Below, piece by piece: positions 1 to 11,415 of a stretch of DNA of 64,000 nucleotides (within the stretch, counting starts at the first letter, position 1; every line of letters starts with the position of its first letter). Where the stretch lies: contig CM037474.1 of NCBI GenBank assembly GCA_021014325.1, positions 4,096,488 through 4,160,487 of the forward strand, read 5' to 3'. Both the position numbers and the translations under genes were made by a program. The notes under the pieces were generated by a model. The model saw nothing but the letters and a program-made list of their open reading frames with translations. It was not told the origin of the DNA and did no database searches. The DNA is from Plazaster borealis. Taxonomy: Eukaryota > Echinodermata > Asteroidea > Forcipulatida > Labidiasteridae.

Positions 1-690
1 CAGCCAGAGGGAGAATTTACCAGCCAAGACAAAACCACCAAATTCAGATAAAAATTAACCCGTTTCAAGATCAATTGAACCGGCCTCTTAATTTCTCCTC
101 CCGTTTGCTCCTCGCTTGTAACCTCCGACCCGTACCCCCTTGTTTACACTATTTTGGTATAACACTGCCCCTTGTCATAGTTTTTACACGTTATGAGAGC
201 AAGTAGGAAATAGTTCTGAACAGAACGAAACTACCGCCCTCCCCTGTCCCCGTTACGCCATGCTCAATATAGCACAACCTTCATTTGATGACTCGAACAA
301 ACCAAAATAACTGTTATGATGATCAATAACTGAGTGTTATAGTCAAAACATTCCTTCCAATTTATTTCTTTTATACCACCCTATATATGTATCAGTTACC
401 TCCATTTATTCAGAAAGAAACCTTTCTCTCTAACAAAACAATCAAGTATTTGTCACTTGTCTTCTTCCCCCAACTAATCTTTTAACCCAAACAAGCTACA
501 CTTCAAATAAACCCTTTGATTTAACAATTCAAGGCACATTATTCACACAACCATCCCCTTCCCAATCTCTAAAAATTCAAACCATTCCTCACCCTACCTA
601 TCTCTTCGGTCAAATCTGACCCTAAAATTCTTACAATTCAGCCTTTGTTAATACAGTTGTAAAAAAGAGATACTATGAAACATAGAGCGA
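1..690. other. AT-rich stretch, no gene recognised
   Basis: Low-GC, pyrimidine-biased sequence with no long open frame, no splice-site arrangement resembling the receptor exons found later, and no repeat family that recurs elsewhere in the window. I see nothing I can name here. Confidence 0.4.
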
Positions 691-1490
691 AGATGTTTTA
701 AAACCATTTTGCGGCAGCAAATTCCTTGCAAAATTGCTAGTGGAAGACGCCCTACTCTGTGGCCGCTCGCGTTGGTTAAATTTATACCACAGCCACAAAA
801 GAAGAAAGCACTGAAGGTATTTGAATAGGGGTTTCATATAAAACATATAAATGTGCGAACCCAGCAATTTGTTGAAATTAATATGACCCTTCATACTTTG
901 TGTTTGTTTCCAGAACAGCTTTGTGTTCAAAAATCCCATTGAACATATAAGTTTGAGGACAAATCTGAGTATGCTTGCTTGCACGCCCGCCCTCTTTGGT
1001 ACAAAAGACCCTTTAAACAGCCTACAAAGTTTACTTGTCGGATGCAGGACTATTCAAGGCACACACAGGTACACATTTTGTCTCTTTAGCATACCTAGTT
1101 CGGGAGTAATATTCAACCTTTGAGCAGAATCGTTTTCACACCATTTTTCGGCAGAAAATTCATTGACACTGTGCTTAGTCTTTGCCAATTTGTTTGGGGA
1201 TGTAGCCCTACTCTCTGGCCGCTCCCGTCGGTTTGAATTACACCCCAGCCATAAAACTAGCACAAAATTAAAGCACTTGTTTGGGGCTTTCCAAAGGTAT
1301 AAAACATGTGCAAATCCTACAATGTCTTGCTTGTGTTAGTACGCAGCCTCTGGTGAAAATTTTGTGTTGGTAGTAACCCTACTTCCTGGCCGCTGGCTTC
1401 GCCTACAAAATGGTGACAGAAACAAAATTAGCAGATTTTGATTTTGTTGTTGTATGTCTAGCATTCTTAGTTTAGGAGTTATCATTAACC
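691..1490. repeat. Diverged monomers of the 457-bp satellite family
   Basis: Blocks resembling CAAACCATTATTCGGCAGG, the TGGCCGCT motif and AAAAATCCCATTGAACAT recur at about 697-960, 1135-1230 and 1340-1490. They match, with many changes, the clean satellite monomers at 7775-9590. The order of motifs is the same, so these look like old or shuffled monomers. The short open frames here are shadows of the repeat. Confidence 0.6.
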
Positions 1491-1493
1491 GCA

Positions 1494-1834
1494 CATTGTA
1501 AAAACAGTGTTTAGAGTATAAACACTTTTCTAAACACTTTCTTGCTATCACTTTGTAAACACGTCATAATGATTAACATGTTTAATAGCTAAACGTCTAA
1601 TGCACTAGACGTTTAGCTATTAAACATTTTAATGTTTAATTTCTAAAATCTAATGTTTTAATCTAAACTTCTAATGTTCGATGTCTAAACAAGTTTAATA
1701 TCAAAACACCAAGTGTCCTAAACTGCTAAACACTAAACATGTCTAAACATGTTAATCATTAGGACGTGTTTACAAAGTAATAGCAAGAAAGTGTTTAGAA
1801 AAGTGTTTATACTCTAAACACTGTTTTTACAGTG
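1494..1834. mobile_element. Foldback MITE with arms of about 85 bp
   Basis: The left arm starts CATTGTAAAAACAGTG and the right arm ends CTGTTTTTACAGTG. The two arms are near-perfect reverse complements over roughly 85 bp, and a second palindrome (TAGCTAAACGTCTA and its complement) sits at about 1588-1626. It interrupts a satellite monomer between AACC and TAGCGC; uninterrupted monomers read AACCATAGCGC, consistent with insertion at a TA dinucleotide. A TA target suggests a Tc1/mariner-type source, but no transposase is present. Confidence 0.75.
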
Positions 1835-1851
1835 TAGCGCAAAATTGATTT

Positions 1852-2286
1852 CAAACCATTATTCGGCAGGAAATGTCTTGCGTGTACGCAGCCCCTGGTG
1901 ATTAACCCTACTTCTTGGCTGCTGGCTTCGCCTACAAAATGGTGACCGAAACAAAACTAGAACGAGAAAAAAAGCCCTTGACATAGGGCTTTCGAATGAA
2001 ACAAAATTTGTCCAAATTTAGTTTTATTCTGAGGGTGATTTGACCGTGCTTACTGTGTAGTTGTCTCTTTGAAAGCTCTGTGTACAAAAATCACATTAAA
2101 CAAGCTTTTGAGGAGCATTCTGGGTATCCCCAATTGCTGGTAATTTCCGGTCTGAAGATGGCACAAAATGGCAAAAGGACTTTGATTTTCGGATACAGGG
2201 ATAAGCGAGGCAGATTTGAAAGAAAAAAGAATTGTGTGTCTAGCATGCTTAGTTTAGGAATTATTGTCTTAGCGCAGAATTGATTT
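1852..2286 (+). repeat. Satellite monomer of the 457-bp family, 435-bp copy
   Basis: Runs from one CAAACCAT phase mark to the next (2287) and shows the same internal landmarks as the 7775-9590 array: CTTCGCCTACAAAATGG, GAAAGCCCTTGACAT and GGAGCATTCTGGGTA. The + strand open frame across it, starting at 2080, is also open in other monomers, but the changes are not coding-like. Confidence 0.75.
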
Positions 2287-2294
2287 CAAACCAT

Positions 2295-3633
2295 CAAGGG
2301 CGTCGATGGGTGGGGGACGGGGGGGGACATGTCCCCCCCCCACTTTTTAGACTGGGGGGGGGACAGCATATCAGATGTCCCCCCACTTTTTGATTGACTG
2401 TTTAATTAGAAATATGGAATTAAATGTAAAAATACACATCATGTTCTTGATTTCTTCAAATAAAATAATAGCGGACAAACGGTGAAATGTCTTTCAAATA
2501 TTTTTTTATAGACTGATGCACCACGTCCAGAATCAGGGGGGGGGGCGGAAGGGGTAACGCCACGGACGTGCCACCTACGTTGAAAATAATCTCATTCGAC
2601 TCTCGCGACGTGCATGGACTGGTCGAAGCTCCACAACAAAACACGGCCTAGTACACGTACATACACAGGGTATACACATTCTTTATGTGTACGTGTGTAC
2701 ATGTAGCCTATCGTACAAGATTTGAATTACACGCGTGCCGTTGAAAAGCTTGGGCGAGTCCATTTTATCAGAGGGTATTATTATCTTCAAATCTTGTAAA
2801 TTCCCAAAATCTTTACACTACCAACTGCTTCAGTAATTTAATAATTTAATAAACAACATACATTTAACGTAAACGACATGTATATTACATATCTGTTTAT
2901 GATGTGTACTTTGCCTCATAATTAATATTACCTACGGCAAATGTTCACGTCCGTTGACATCCGTTTGACGGACGATCGTTTGCACGCAAACCAAGTATAG
3001 CCGAAACCATTTTCTCAAAAAAACATTCAAAAAATCGTGAAATATCTAGAGGATGTACCGAGGGATTTTGTTTAAACTTTCAGAGCTGAAAGATCTATCC
3101 TTAAATATTACGTTCAGCGAAAAAAATCAGAGGATGAATGATACGAATTTTTACATTTTGTCGAAATTTGTAGCCGTTTTAGGGGAGACGTTTTGGAATG
3201 AAACGCCCACCTGGACCCATTCATACACGTTAGCTGCTGCAATAAACCAACGGAAAATTGCCGGTAATATTTTTACGCATTTTACATAAAAACAACCACC
3301 TTAACAATTGAAAATGCTCTTACAATATATACTGTTATGTTTTCAGTGCTGTTAAAGAGAAAATTTTAACGGTATACATGGTTTTTCTTTTTCTTTTTTA
3401 ATGGTCTTCACCTCTTTTTAAAATGGAGTGTACCCAAACCGCGATTGCAATTTCTTGCGCAATACCCCTTCCGCCCCCCTGTCTAGAATGGTGTTTTAGG
3501 CCTAATTCCGTTTCTATAATACAGACAATAGACAAAAAGTTTCGGTACACGATGCCTCCGGAAGTTTTTTTTAAAGACTTGCACGCCCGTCCCCCCCCCC
3601 CCCCCCATTTTTCAGTAGCGATTGACGCCCTTG
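2295..3633. repeat. hAT-like unit, copy 1 (both TIRs present)
   Basis: Begins CAAGGGCGTCGAT and ends ATTGACGCCCTTG, a TIR pair with one mismatch over 13 bp. A run of G and C homopolymers lies just inside both ends. The unit matches 6430-7774 in the same orientation with scattered substitutions and lacks about 34 bp found in the second copy near 6938-6970. The 78-codon open frame at 3053-3289 is preserved in both copies, but most differences change the amino acid, so I do not call it a gene. Confidence 0.75.
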
Positions 3634-3860
3634 GTATGAAGCCACAACCACGGCACCTTTACGTGGTTGTGGCATCAGAAGTATGAAGCCCAATTCCTTG
3701 CCACAACCACGCACATTGCAACTGCCGTGGTTGTGGCTTCATGTATGAAGCCACAACCACGGCACGTTTACGTCGTTGTGGCAAGAAGCCCAATTCCTTG
3801 CCACAACCACGCACATTGCAACGGCTGTGGTTGTGGCTTCATATTTGCCACAACCACGCT
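3634..3860. repeat. Hairpin array, first block
   Basis: Repeated copies of GCCACAACCACG and its exact complement CGTGGTTGTGGC, separated by loops of 7-15 bp. Two loop types alternate: GCACGTTTA-like and CACATTGCAACGG-like. Each pair could fold into a 12-bp stem. It begins directly after the right TIR of hAT-like copy 1. Confidence 0.85.
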
Positions 3861-5439
3861 AGCCTTGATCAAGGCGTTGGAGTTTTTTCTCAATTTTATT
3901 TTATTGTTTTCATTTTTATTTTATTTACGCCGCGCTACACACCCGAGCTACCAACCCGAGCTACCAACCCGCCCGAGCTGTGTGCATGGTGTCTGTGTGT
4001 GCAGTATACGGTGCGCGCGTGCTCGTGTGAGCTGTATGCGCCACTCACCGATCAACGCCTTGACGTTTCTGTCTCCCCGCCGATGACTCATTACTATAAT
4101 GCGCGCGAAAGGCGAGACCCCATTGGTCAGTGGCGGAAGTCTTGTTTACTCGTTCTTATGAATATGCATGCAGAATCCAGATGTGGCTACACTGGCGCGC
4201 CGGTTTGAATTTGGGAATACTTTGTTATAATAATATCTATCTGAAAATGTTGCGTATTCTCCTCAGCTGAGCGAGACAATGAGGGCATGGAATTAAACAA
4301 ATGAGGTTGCGTGGATCGATTTGTTACATACATTACATACACCATTTTCCAGCAGGAAGACGCTTTCTGATGTATTTTTTCGTAGTGACGTAACGCCCGA
4401 TTGACCATCTACTGTCTCCATCTTGCATCATTAAACAGTGATTTAATCATTGTTGGTGCATTCATTGGAGGTAGAATATACAAAACAAAGACCTCAATAA
4501 ACTACCATTATTGATTGTTTCATCATGAAGGCATACAGCTCATTGCACTTTTTATATCATTTGGGCCGCCCCACTAAAAAAGAGCTGCCTAACCAAATTT
4601 CCCAAGTACATTCACTAGAATAGGGTAGCTAAAAATCTATTTCACATGTATCATGTGTGGCTGTATCCTGTCAATTTTTGTTTGGCAGTAAATTCTTATA
4701 AGACCCTGTCTGAGAACAATTCAAAAGTATGAAGACGGTGTGGCTGCACAGAATCGGACTTCGAGAGGACATGTCAGGAAAAGACAGATGCAGAAACTAC
4801 ATCAACTCCAGAATTAATAACCAAAAGAATGGCGAGTGATCAGGGTAGTCCAAGGGAACTTGAGTGCAGCGCAAAAAGCTCCAGGGGCCGCGCCCGGGTT
4901 CAGCACCTGACTGACCAGCCTCGCAGATTACCGGTCAAAAATGGCTGAGACAATGCTACACACAAACGCCATTAAGTCGGTAACTACTCACATCGCATCA
5001 CATACAGCAAGCATGATATTGATATGGTACAAAGGTCATAGTGAAAGAAGCTCGTGATTGGACGTCAAAATGAATAATTCATTTGCTTCCCATCCTGTGT
5101 TGTCTGCAATAGGTCTGACGAAAGATTTAAATATTCATGAGCTGCATACTAGCATATCCGAGAGCCCCCCCATTTTCGTCCAATATTGGACGAAAATATC
5201 AAGAAACACATTAAACCCGGAAGTTACAGACCCGTCAAGGCTGTCGGCCTGACGGCCTCCGCATGCGGAGAGTGGTACGAGTGCGGATGACCTGCGCACA
5301 GTGTGTGTACGGGCGTCGTACGACGTGATACACACACAGTGTATACGGGTGGGTCGTGCGATGCGATACACACCTTACGCACACACATACGGGTGTGTTT
5401 ACGGCGTCTTTTTTGGAGTGAAAAATGCGACTGCCTTGA
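3861..5439. other. Spacer between hairpin arrays, inside the composite element
   Basis: Mixed-composition DNA with a locally GC-rich part (about 3940-4200) containing short direct repeats of the type CCCGAGCTACCAA. It has dyad motifs at 5170-5200 (CGTCCAATATTGGACG) and purine/pyrimidine-alternating stretches rich in CACACA at 5300-5400. Open frames are short and unsupported. I recognise no gene. Confidence 0.4.
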
Positions 5440-6090
5440 TCAAGGCTACAACCACGCACATTGCAACGGCCGTGGTTGTGGCTTCATATGAAGCCACAAC
5501 CACGGCACGTTTACGTGGTTGTGGCATCAGACGTATGAATCCTAATTCCTTGCCACGTTTGCGTGGTTGTGGCATCAGACGTAATGAAGCCACAACCACG
5601 GCACGTTTTCGTGGTTGTGGCATCAGACGTATGAAGCCACAACCACGGCACGTTTGCGTGGTTGTGGCATCAGACGTATTGCAACGGCTTTGGATGTATG
5701 AAACCACAACCACGGCACGTTTACGTGGTTGTGGCATCAGACGTATGAAGCCTAATTCCTTGCCACAACCACGCACATTGCAACGGCCGTGGTTGTGGCT
5801 TCATATCGTCACCGACGCAACGAAGTAGCACACAGTGTACAAAACCACTTTGTTTTCCTTCAGATTTCAGTTTTTTACATATAAACAATGTTAACCGAGG
5901 CCTACAACTTCATGAAGTTGCCACAACCACGGCACGTTAACGTGGTTGTGGCATCAGACGTATGAAGCCCAATTCCTTGCCACAACCACGCACATTGCAA
6001 CGGCTGTGGTTGTGGCTTTATACGTATGAAGCCACAACCACGGCACGTTTGCGTGGTTTTGGCATCAGACGTTTGAAGCCACAACCACGT
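5440..6090. repeat. Hairpin array, main block
   Basis: About ten stem sequences GCCACAACCACG or CGTGGTTGTGGC occur in strict alternation. They are separated by loops such as GCACGTTTA and by linkers such as ATCAGACGTATGAA; the commonest unit is about 47 bp. The array is interrupted at 5815-5915 by non-repetitive sequence. Open frames across it (for example on the + strand at 5301-5828) are simple read-through of the repeat. Confidence 0.88.
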
Positions 6091-6260
6091 GACGGTGAGG
6101 GTGAGGGTTATGGTGGGGGAGGGGGTGAGGGTGAGGGTTGGGTGGGGGGATAGGGATAGGGTTAAGGGTAGGTTTAGGGGTAGGGGTAGGGGTAGGGGTA
6201 AGGGTAGGGGTAGAGGTTGGTTGAGGGTTAGGATTGACAATTGTGGGGGTGGGGAGGGTG
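6087..6260 (+). repeat. Telomere-like G-rich tandem tract
   Basis: Degenerate tandem repeats of GGTGAG, GGGTTA and GGGGTA on the + strand over about 170 bp, with many closely spaced runs of three or more G that could form G-quadruplexes. It sits within the hairpin arrays. The variants are too irregular to be a working telomere of TTAGGG repeats. Confidence 0.8.
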
Positions 6261-6315
6261 ACGGTGATGAACATTCCCCTTCCCTTCCCTCTCACCATCG
6301 AACAACTCTCATAAC

Positions 6316-6415
6316 CACAGCCATGTAAAAAAGCGTGGTTGTGGCTTCATACGTGTGCAAGTCTCGCGCGTATCAACCACGCACATTGCAACGGCTGTGG
6401 TTGTGGCTTCATATT
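6316..6415. repeat. Hairpin array, last block
   Basis: Two more stem pairs of the CCACAACCACG family with a CACATTGCAACGG loop, immediately before the second hAT-like unit. Confidence 0.75.
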
Positions 6416-6429
6416 TTTACTTTTATTAT

Positions 6430-7774
6430 TCTTCACTTTTTAGACTGTGGGGGGGGGGGGGGGGGCCACAGCATATCAGATGTCCCTCCCCAGTTTTTGA
6501 TTGACTGTTTCATTAGAAATATGGAATAAAATGTAAAAATATACATCATTTTCTTGATTTCTTCAAATAAAATAATAGCGGACAAACAGTGAAATGTCTT
6601 TCAAATATTTTTGTTTATAGACTGATGGACCACGTCCAGAATCAGGGGGGGGGGGGCGGGGGGGTGGTAGGGGTAACGCCACGGACGTGCCACCTACGTT
6701 GAAAATAATCTCATTCGACTCTCGCGACGTGCATGGACTGGTTGAAGCTCCACAACAAAACACAGCCTAGTACACGTACATACATAGGGTATACACATTC
6801 TTATGTTTATGTGTGTACATGTAGCCTATCGTACAAGATTTGAATTACACGCGTGCCGTTGAAAAGCTTGGGCGAGTCCATTTTATCAGAGGGTATTGTT
6901 ATCTTCAAATCTTGTAAATTCACCAAATCTTTACACTATAGAGAATTTCGTAAATGATTTTTTTTGCGGTACCAACTGCTTCAGTAATTTAATAATTTAA
7001 TAAACAACATACATTTAACGTAAACGACATGTATTACATATCTGTTTATGATGTGTACTTTGCCTCATAATTAATATTACCTACGGCAAATGTTCACGTC
7101 CGTTGACATCCGTTTGACGGACGATCGTTTGCACGCAAACCAAGTATAGCAGAAACCATTTTCTCAAAAAACATTCTAAAAATCGTGAAATATCTAGAGG
7201 ATGTACGGAGGGATTTTGTTTAATTTTTCAGAAATGAAAGATCTATCCTTAAATATTACGTTCAGCGAAAAATATCAGAGGATGAATGATACGAATTTTC
7301 ACATTTTGTCGAAATTTGTAGCCGTTTTAGGGGAGACGTTTTGGAATGAAATGCCCACCTGGACCCATTCATACACGTTAGCTGCTGCAATAAACCAACG
7401 GAAAATTGCCGGTAATATTTTTACGCATTTTACATAAAAACAACCACCTTAACAATTGAAAATGCTCTTACAATATATACTGTTATGTTTTCAGTGCTGT
7501 TAAAGAGAAAATTTTAACGGTATACATGGTTTTCTTTTTCTTTTTAATGGTCTTCACCTCTTTTTAAAATGGAGTGTACCCAAACCGCGATTGCAATTTC
7601 TTGCGCAATACCCCTTCCGCCCCCCTGTCCAGAATGGTATTTTAGGCCTATTTCCGTTTCTATAATACAGACAATAGACAATAAGTTTCGGTACACGATG
7701 CCTCCGGAAGTTTTTTTTTAAGACTTGCTCGCCCGTCCCCCCCCCCCACTTTTCAGTAGCGATCTACGCCCTTG
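6430..7774. repeat. hAT-like unit, copy 2 (left TIR missing)
   Basis: Direct repeat of 2345-3633 with the same order of landmarks: CACTTTTTAGACTG, a G-rich run, TCTCGCGACGTGCATGGACT, TATCTAGAGGATGTAC and the terminal GACGCCCTTG-type end. The first ~50 bp, including the left TIR, are absent; the unit begins next to a hairpin array. Its right end borders the 8-bp target duplication. Confidence 0.75.
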
Positions 7775-9590
7775 CAAACCATTATTCGGCAGGAAATGTC
7801 TTGCTTGTGTAAGATACACAGTCCCTGGTGATTAATTTGGTGTTGGTAGTAATCCTACTTCCTTTCCGCTGACTTCGCCTACAAAATGGTGACAGTTACG
7901 AAAATAGGACGAGAAGAAAGCCCTTGACATGAACTTTCCAACGAAACAAAATTTGTCCAAATTCAATTTTATTTTGAGGGTGATTTGACCGTGCTTCGTT
8001 TGTAGTTGTCTCTTTGAAGCTCTGTGTACAAAAATCCCGTTAAACATGTTTTTGAGGAGCATTCTGGTTATCCCCACTTGTTGATAATTTCCGGTCTGAA
8101 GATGGCGCAAAATGGCAATAGAACTTTAATTTTCGGATGCAGGGATATGCGAGGCACATTTTGGAAGAAAAAATTGTATGTATAGCATTCTTCGTAAAGG
8201 AGTTATTGATAACCATAGCGCAGAATTGATTTCAAACCATTATTCTGCAGGAAATGTCTTGCTTGTGTTATACGCATGCAGCCCCTGGTGATTAATTTGA
8301 TGTTGGTAGTAACCCTACTTCCTGGCCGCTGGCTTCGCCTACAAAATGGTGACAGAAACGAAAATAGGACGAGAAGAAAGCCCTTGACATGAACTTTCCA
8401 ACGAAACAAAATTTGTCCAAATTCAATTTTATTTTGAGGGTGATTTGACCGTGCTTAGTTTGTAGTTGTCTCTTTAAAAGCTCTGTGCACAAAAATCCCG
8501 TTAAACATGCTTTTGAGGAGCATTCTGGGTATCCCCACTTGCTGGTAATTTCCGGTCTGAAGATGGTACAAAATGGCAATAGAACTTTAATTTTCGGATG
8601 CAGGGATATGCGAGGCACATTTTGGAAAAAAATTGTATGTTTAGCATTCTTAGTTAAGGAGTTATTGATAACCATAGCGCAGAATTGATTTCAAACCAGT
8701 ATTCGGCAGGAAATGTCTTGCTTGTGTTAGATACGCAGCCCGTGCTGTTTAATTTGGTGTTGGTAGTAACCCTACTTCCTGGCCGCTGGCTTCGCCTACA
8801 AAATGCTGACAGAAACGAAACTAGGACGAGAAGAAAGCCCTTGACATGGGCTTTCCCATGAAACAAAATTTGTCCAAATCCAGTTTTATTTTGAAGGTGA
8901 TTTGACCGTACTTAGTTTGTAGTTGTCTCTTTGAAAGCTCTGTGCACAAAAATCCCGTTAAACATGCTTTTGAGGAGGATTCTGGGTGTCCCACTTGCTT
9001 GTAATTTCCGGTCTGAAGATGGTACAAAATGGCAATAGAACTTTAATTTTCGGATGCATGGATATGCGAGGCACATTTTGGGAAAAAAATTGTATGTATA
9101 GCATTCTTTGTAAAGGAGTTATTGATAACCTAACGCAGAATTGATTTCAAACCATTATTCTGCAGGAAATGTCTTGCTTGTGTTATACGCATGCTGCCCC
9201 TGGTGATTAATTTGATGTTGGTAGTAACCCTACATCCTGGCCGCTGGCTTCGCTTACAAAATGGTGACAAAAACGAAACTAGGACGAGAAGAAAGCCCTT
9301 GACATGGGCTTTCCAATGAAACAAAATTTGTCCAAATCCAGTTTTATTTTGAGGGTGATTTGACCGTGCTTATTTTGTAGTTGTGTCTTTGGAAGCTCTG
9401 TGCACAAAAATCCCGTTAAACGTGCTTTTGAGGAGCATTCTGGGTATCCCCACTTGCTGGTAATTTCCGGTCTGAAGATGGTACAAAATGGCAATAGAAC
9501 TTTAATTTTCGGATGCATGGATATGCGAGGCACATTTTGGGAAAAAATTGTATGTCTAGCATTCTTAGTTAAGGAGTTATCGTTAACCAT
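7775..9590 (+). repeat. 457-bp tandem satellite, four monomers
   Basis: The phase mark CAAACCA recurs at 7775, 8233, 8692 and 9148, giving periods of 458, 459 and 456 bp. Each monomer contains CTTCGCCTACAAAATGG-, GAAAGCCCTTGACAT- and TTTTGAGGAGCATTCTGG-type blocks. The fourth monomer breaks off at about 9590, where receptor sequence begins without a gap. Related monomers occur at 691-2286 and 33460-34135. Confidence 0.88.
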
Positions 9591-10499
9591 ATGTTGGGTT
9601 GCAGCTGCACTTGTACAATCTTTCAGCGTATTCCTGTACGACGAAGACAAAGACGTCGGATGCAAGTTTTTGGATTGGCCGAGCCCGGGGATTCGGATAG
9701 CCGTTAACGTACCCAACTATTTCTGCTATTTCTTTGCTCCTTTTGTTTCGATGGTTTTGATGCAATGTAAAGTCATTTCGACGTTCAAGAGACAAGTAAA
9801 ATTACTGAAGACTAGACTTGGTAAGTCAGATTGAAAGAGCTTCCTTTTAATGTTGAGCTCAGAGTAAAACTTTGCGCTTTTAAAAAACAAATTTATTGGG
9901 GAGGGGGGGGGAGTGGGGGGTTGCCGCGGGGAATCTATGTAACTTTCACGGAAAGTCTGTTTTACATTTGAAGCGACATGACCTAACCGTACAGTAGTTT
10001 TGCAATGCCCATGAGTCCAACAAACACCAACCAGGGCAAAAAGTTTTGTGAATAGATCACTAAGGACAACCAAATCATTTCCATACTAATTTTAGTAGAT
10101 ACAAAACAAAGTGTGAATGTTATGATTGTGTTTTGTCTTGTCACAGCTTCCACCGCCCGCAACCCAGCTGATCGGCGTGAAATGTGGCAACTTCGAACAT
10201 CCAGAAAGCTGTCGAAGACCCTTTTGGCGTTTGTCATCACCTTTGCTGTCTGCTGGGGTCCCAATACTAGTTTTTACGCTCTCTACATCGTTGGTGTCCA
10301 TGACGATTTCAGCAACCCCATTTACCATATCAGTGTCGTCCTAGGGATTGGTAATTCCTGTGTAAATCCGATTATTTACATCATGACGAACAAGGAGTTC
10401 CGTAGAGGGATACGAGAGGCATTCCGCAGGGGGAGAGACTCTTCCAGTGTTGGGGACGAGGTTGCGGGAGATGTGGTAATGGGCATTCAGTCACCGTAG
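9591..10499 (+). pseudogene. Receptor A: 5'-truncated class A GPCR (TM4-TM7), joined to satellite
   Basis: Exon 1 remnant at 9591-9820 encodes the end of TM4 (CWVAAAL), extracellular loop 2 with Cys, the WPSPGIR stretch, TM5 and loop 3. The donor is G|GTAAGT. Exon 2 at 10147-10499 follows a TTGTCACAG-type acceptor and encodes TM6 (CWGP), TM7 (NPIIY) and a short tail. TM1-TM3, the disulfide Cys of TM3 and the ER(F/Y) motif are missing, replaced by satellite. From the satellite ATG at 9400 the frame stays open through the splice and would give 257 residues (774 nt with stop). Exon 2 has no stop or frameshift and keeps the TM6 proline. Closest relatives here are B, D and E. Loss of half the receptor makes signalling unlikely; alternatively a distant upstream exon exists, but none is visible. 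Confidence 0.8.
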
Positions 10500-11415
10500 C
10501 CAAATAGTTTGAAAACTTTCTTCGTCATCGCTATCACCAGTGTACTTTCTCCACTTGGATCATCTCATAAATCAGTTTGCTACAGAGGATCTTGATATCA
10601 GCTGCAATACAGTGCGCTAACAATAGTTTGCCTTGGATAGCACTTTTCATAACAAAACAGTCGATGGAGAGGTTTCACACGTAGCTTTTTGCAGAGATGA
10701 GCATTTCAAAAGCCTCACATGACATTCTTGAATTGCACGAAAGTGCACCCTCAATCTTAATTGGGCCTGATGCAACTTTTGTAATTGCTTATTTACTGTT
10801 AGAACTTAAAGTTTGTGACCGCAACCTTTTGACCTTTCTCTTTTCCATTCTAGCTTTGAGCAAGAGAGAGCACATATATTTTCTGAAGGTATTTTTCTCT
10901 ATTTTGTAGGGAGTATGGCTCTGGCCATGCTCCAAATACAGTTTACTTGGGAGGGATAATGTCCCAGAGCTCTTTGTGAGTATTGTCTTGTGTTTAAATC
11001 ATCTATTTATCATGAGCGAATTATTGTAATTTTAGGGCTAGTTGAATCGGGCTTAACGTTTATGTTCGCGACCCTTGAAACTTTCTCCTTTCCTTTTGGC
11101 GTTCGGCAGGGAGAGCACACATACAATTTTCTCTATAAATTCTCTCTACTTTGTAGGGAACATGGATTTTGCCATGCTACTGAAGTTTGAAATCTTGGAT
11201 GGATGTTATAGAGCCCCCAGTGAATATTGGGTGTTTACAGAGTCATTCTGTCTGAAAGATTGAATTTAATAATGAGGGTCAGAGTCTTCGATTTTGTATT
11301 GTACAATGAGATTTGTTGTAGTCAAGCAGTTAGTGGTCAAGTATGTATAGCAATTACAAGCCATGTGTTAAACTTTGACCTTTCATTATCTTGTACATTA
11401 CTGGGCAGTGCTGTT
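10500..11415. other. 3' flank of receptor A with dispersed repeats
   Basis: Two related blocks (about 10840-10960 and 11085-11190) share GAGAGCACA, TTTTCTCT and TTTGTAGGGA motifs. They also match 48040-48140. A further block with CCCCAGTGAATATTGGG and AGTCATTCTGTC recurs at 36275 and 48150. No gene is recognised. Confidence 0.5.

Larger units (their letters stand above)
2295..7774. mobile_element. Composite hAT-like non-autonomous element, 5.5 kb
   Basis: The left end CAAGGGCGTCGAT (2295) and right end ATCTACGCCCTTG (to 7774) are inverted relative to each other. They are flanked by identical 8-bp copies of CAAACCAT (2287-2294 and 7775-7782). Uninterrupted satellite monomers at 8233, 8692 and 9148 have this octamer once, so they serve as empty sites. 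An 8-bp duplication and CA(A/G)-G termini fit the hAT superfamily. Inside are two direct copies of a 1.3-kb unit (2295-3633 and about 6430-7774). The first ends in its own right TIR; the second lacks the left TIR. Between them lie hairpin arrays and unrelated DNA. No transposase open frame is visible. Confidence 0.75.

Noticed and set aside
5301..6328. Long open frames across the hairpin and G-rich arrays
   Set aside because: They are read-through of simple repeats in several frames and both strands, giving low-complexity peptides.
3634..6415. CRISPR-like array (regular repeats with spacers)
   Set aside because: The stems alternate in orientation, spacers are only two repeated loop types rather than unique sequences, there are no cas genes, and the genome is clearly animal.
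3053..7437. Conserved 78-codon open frame present in both hAT-like units (3053 and 7201) as a small gene
   Set aside because: Both copies belong to a duplicated repeat and many of the differences change the amino acid, so there is no sign of coding constraint.
7832..9716. Family of similar open frames on both strands at 7.8-9.7 kb as a small gene family
   Set aside because: They recur with the 457-bp satellite period and overlap each other on opposite strands.
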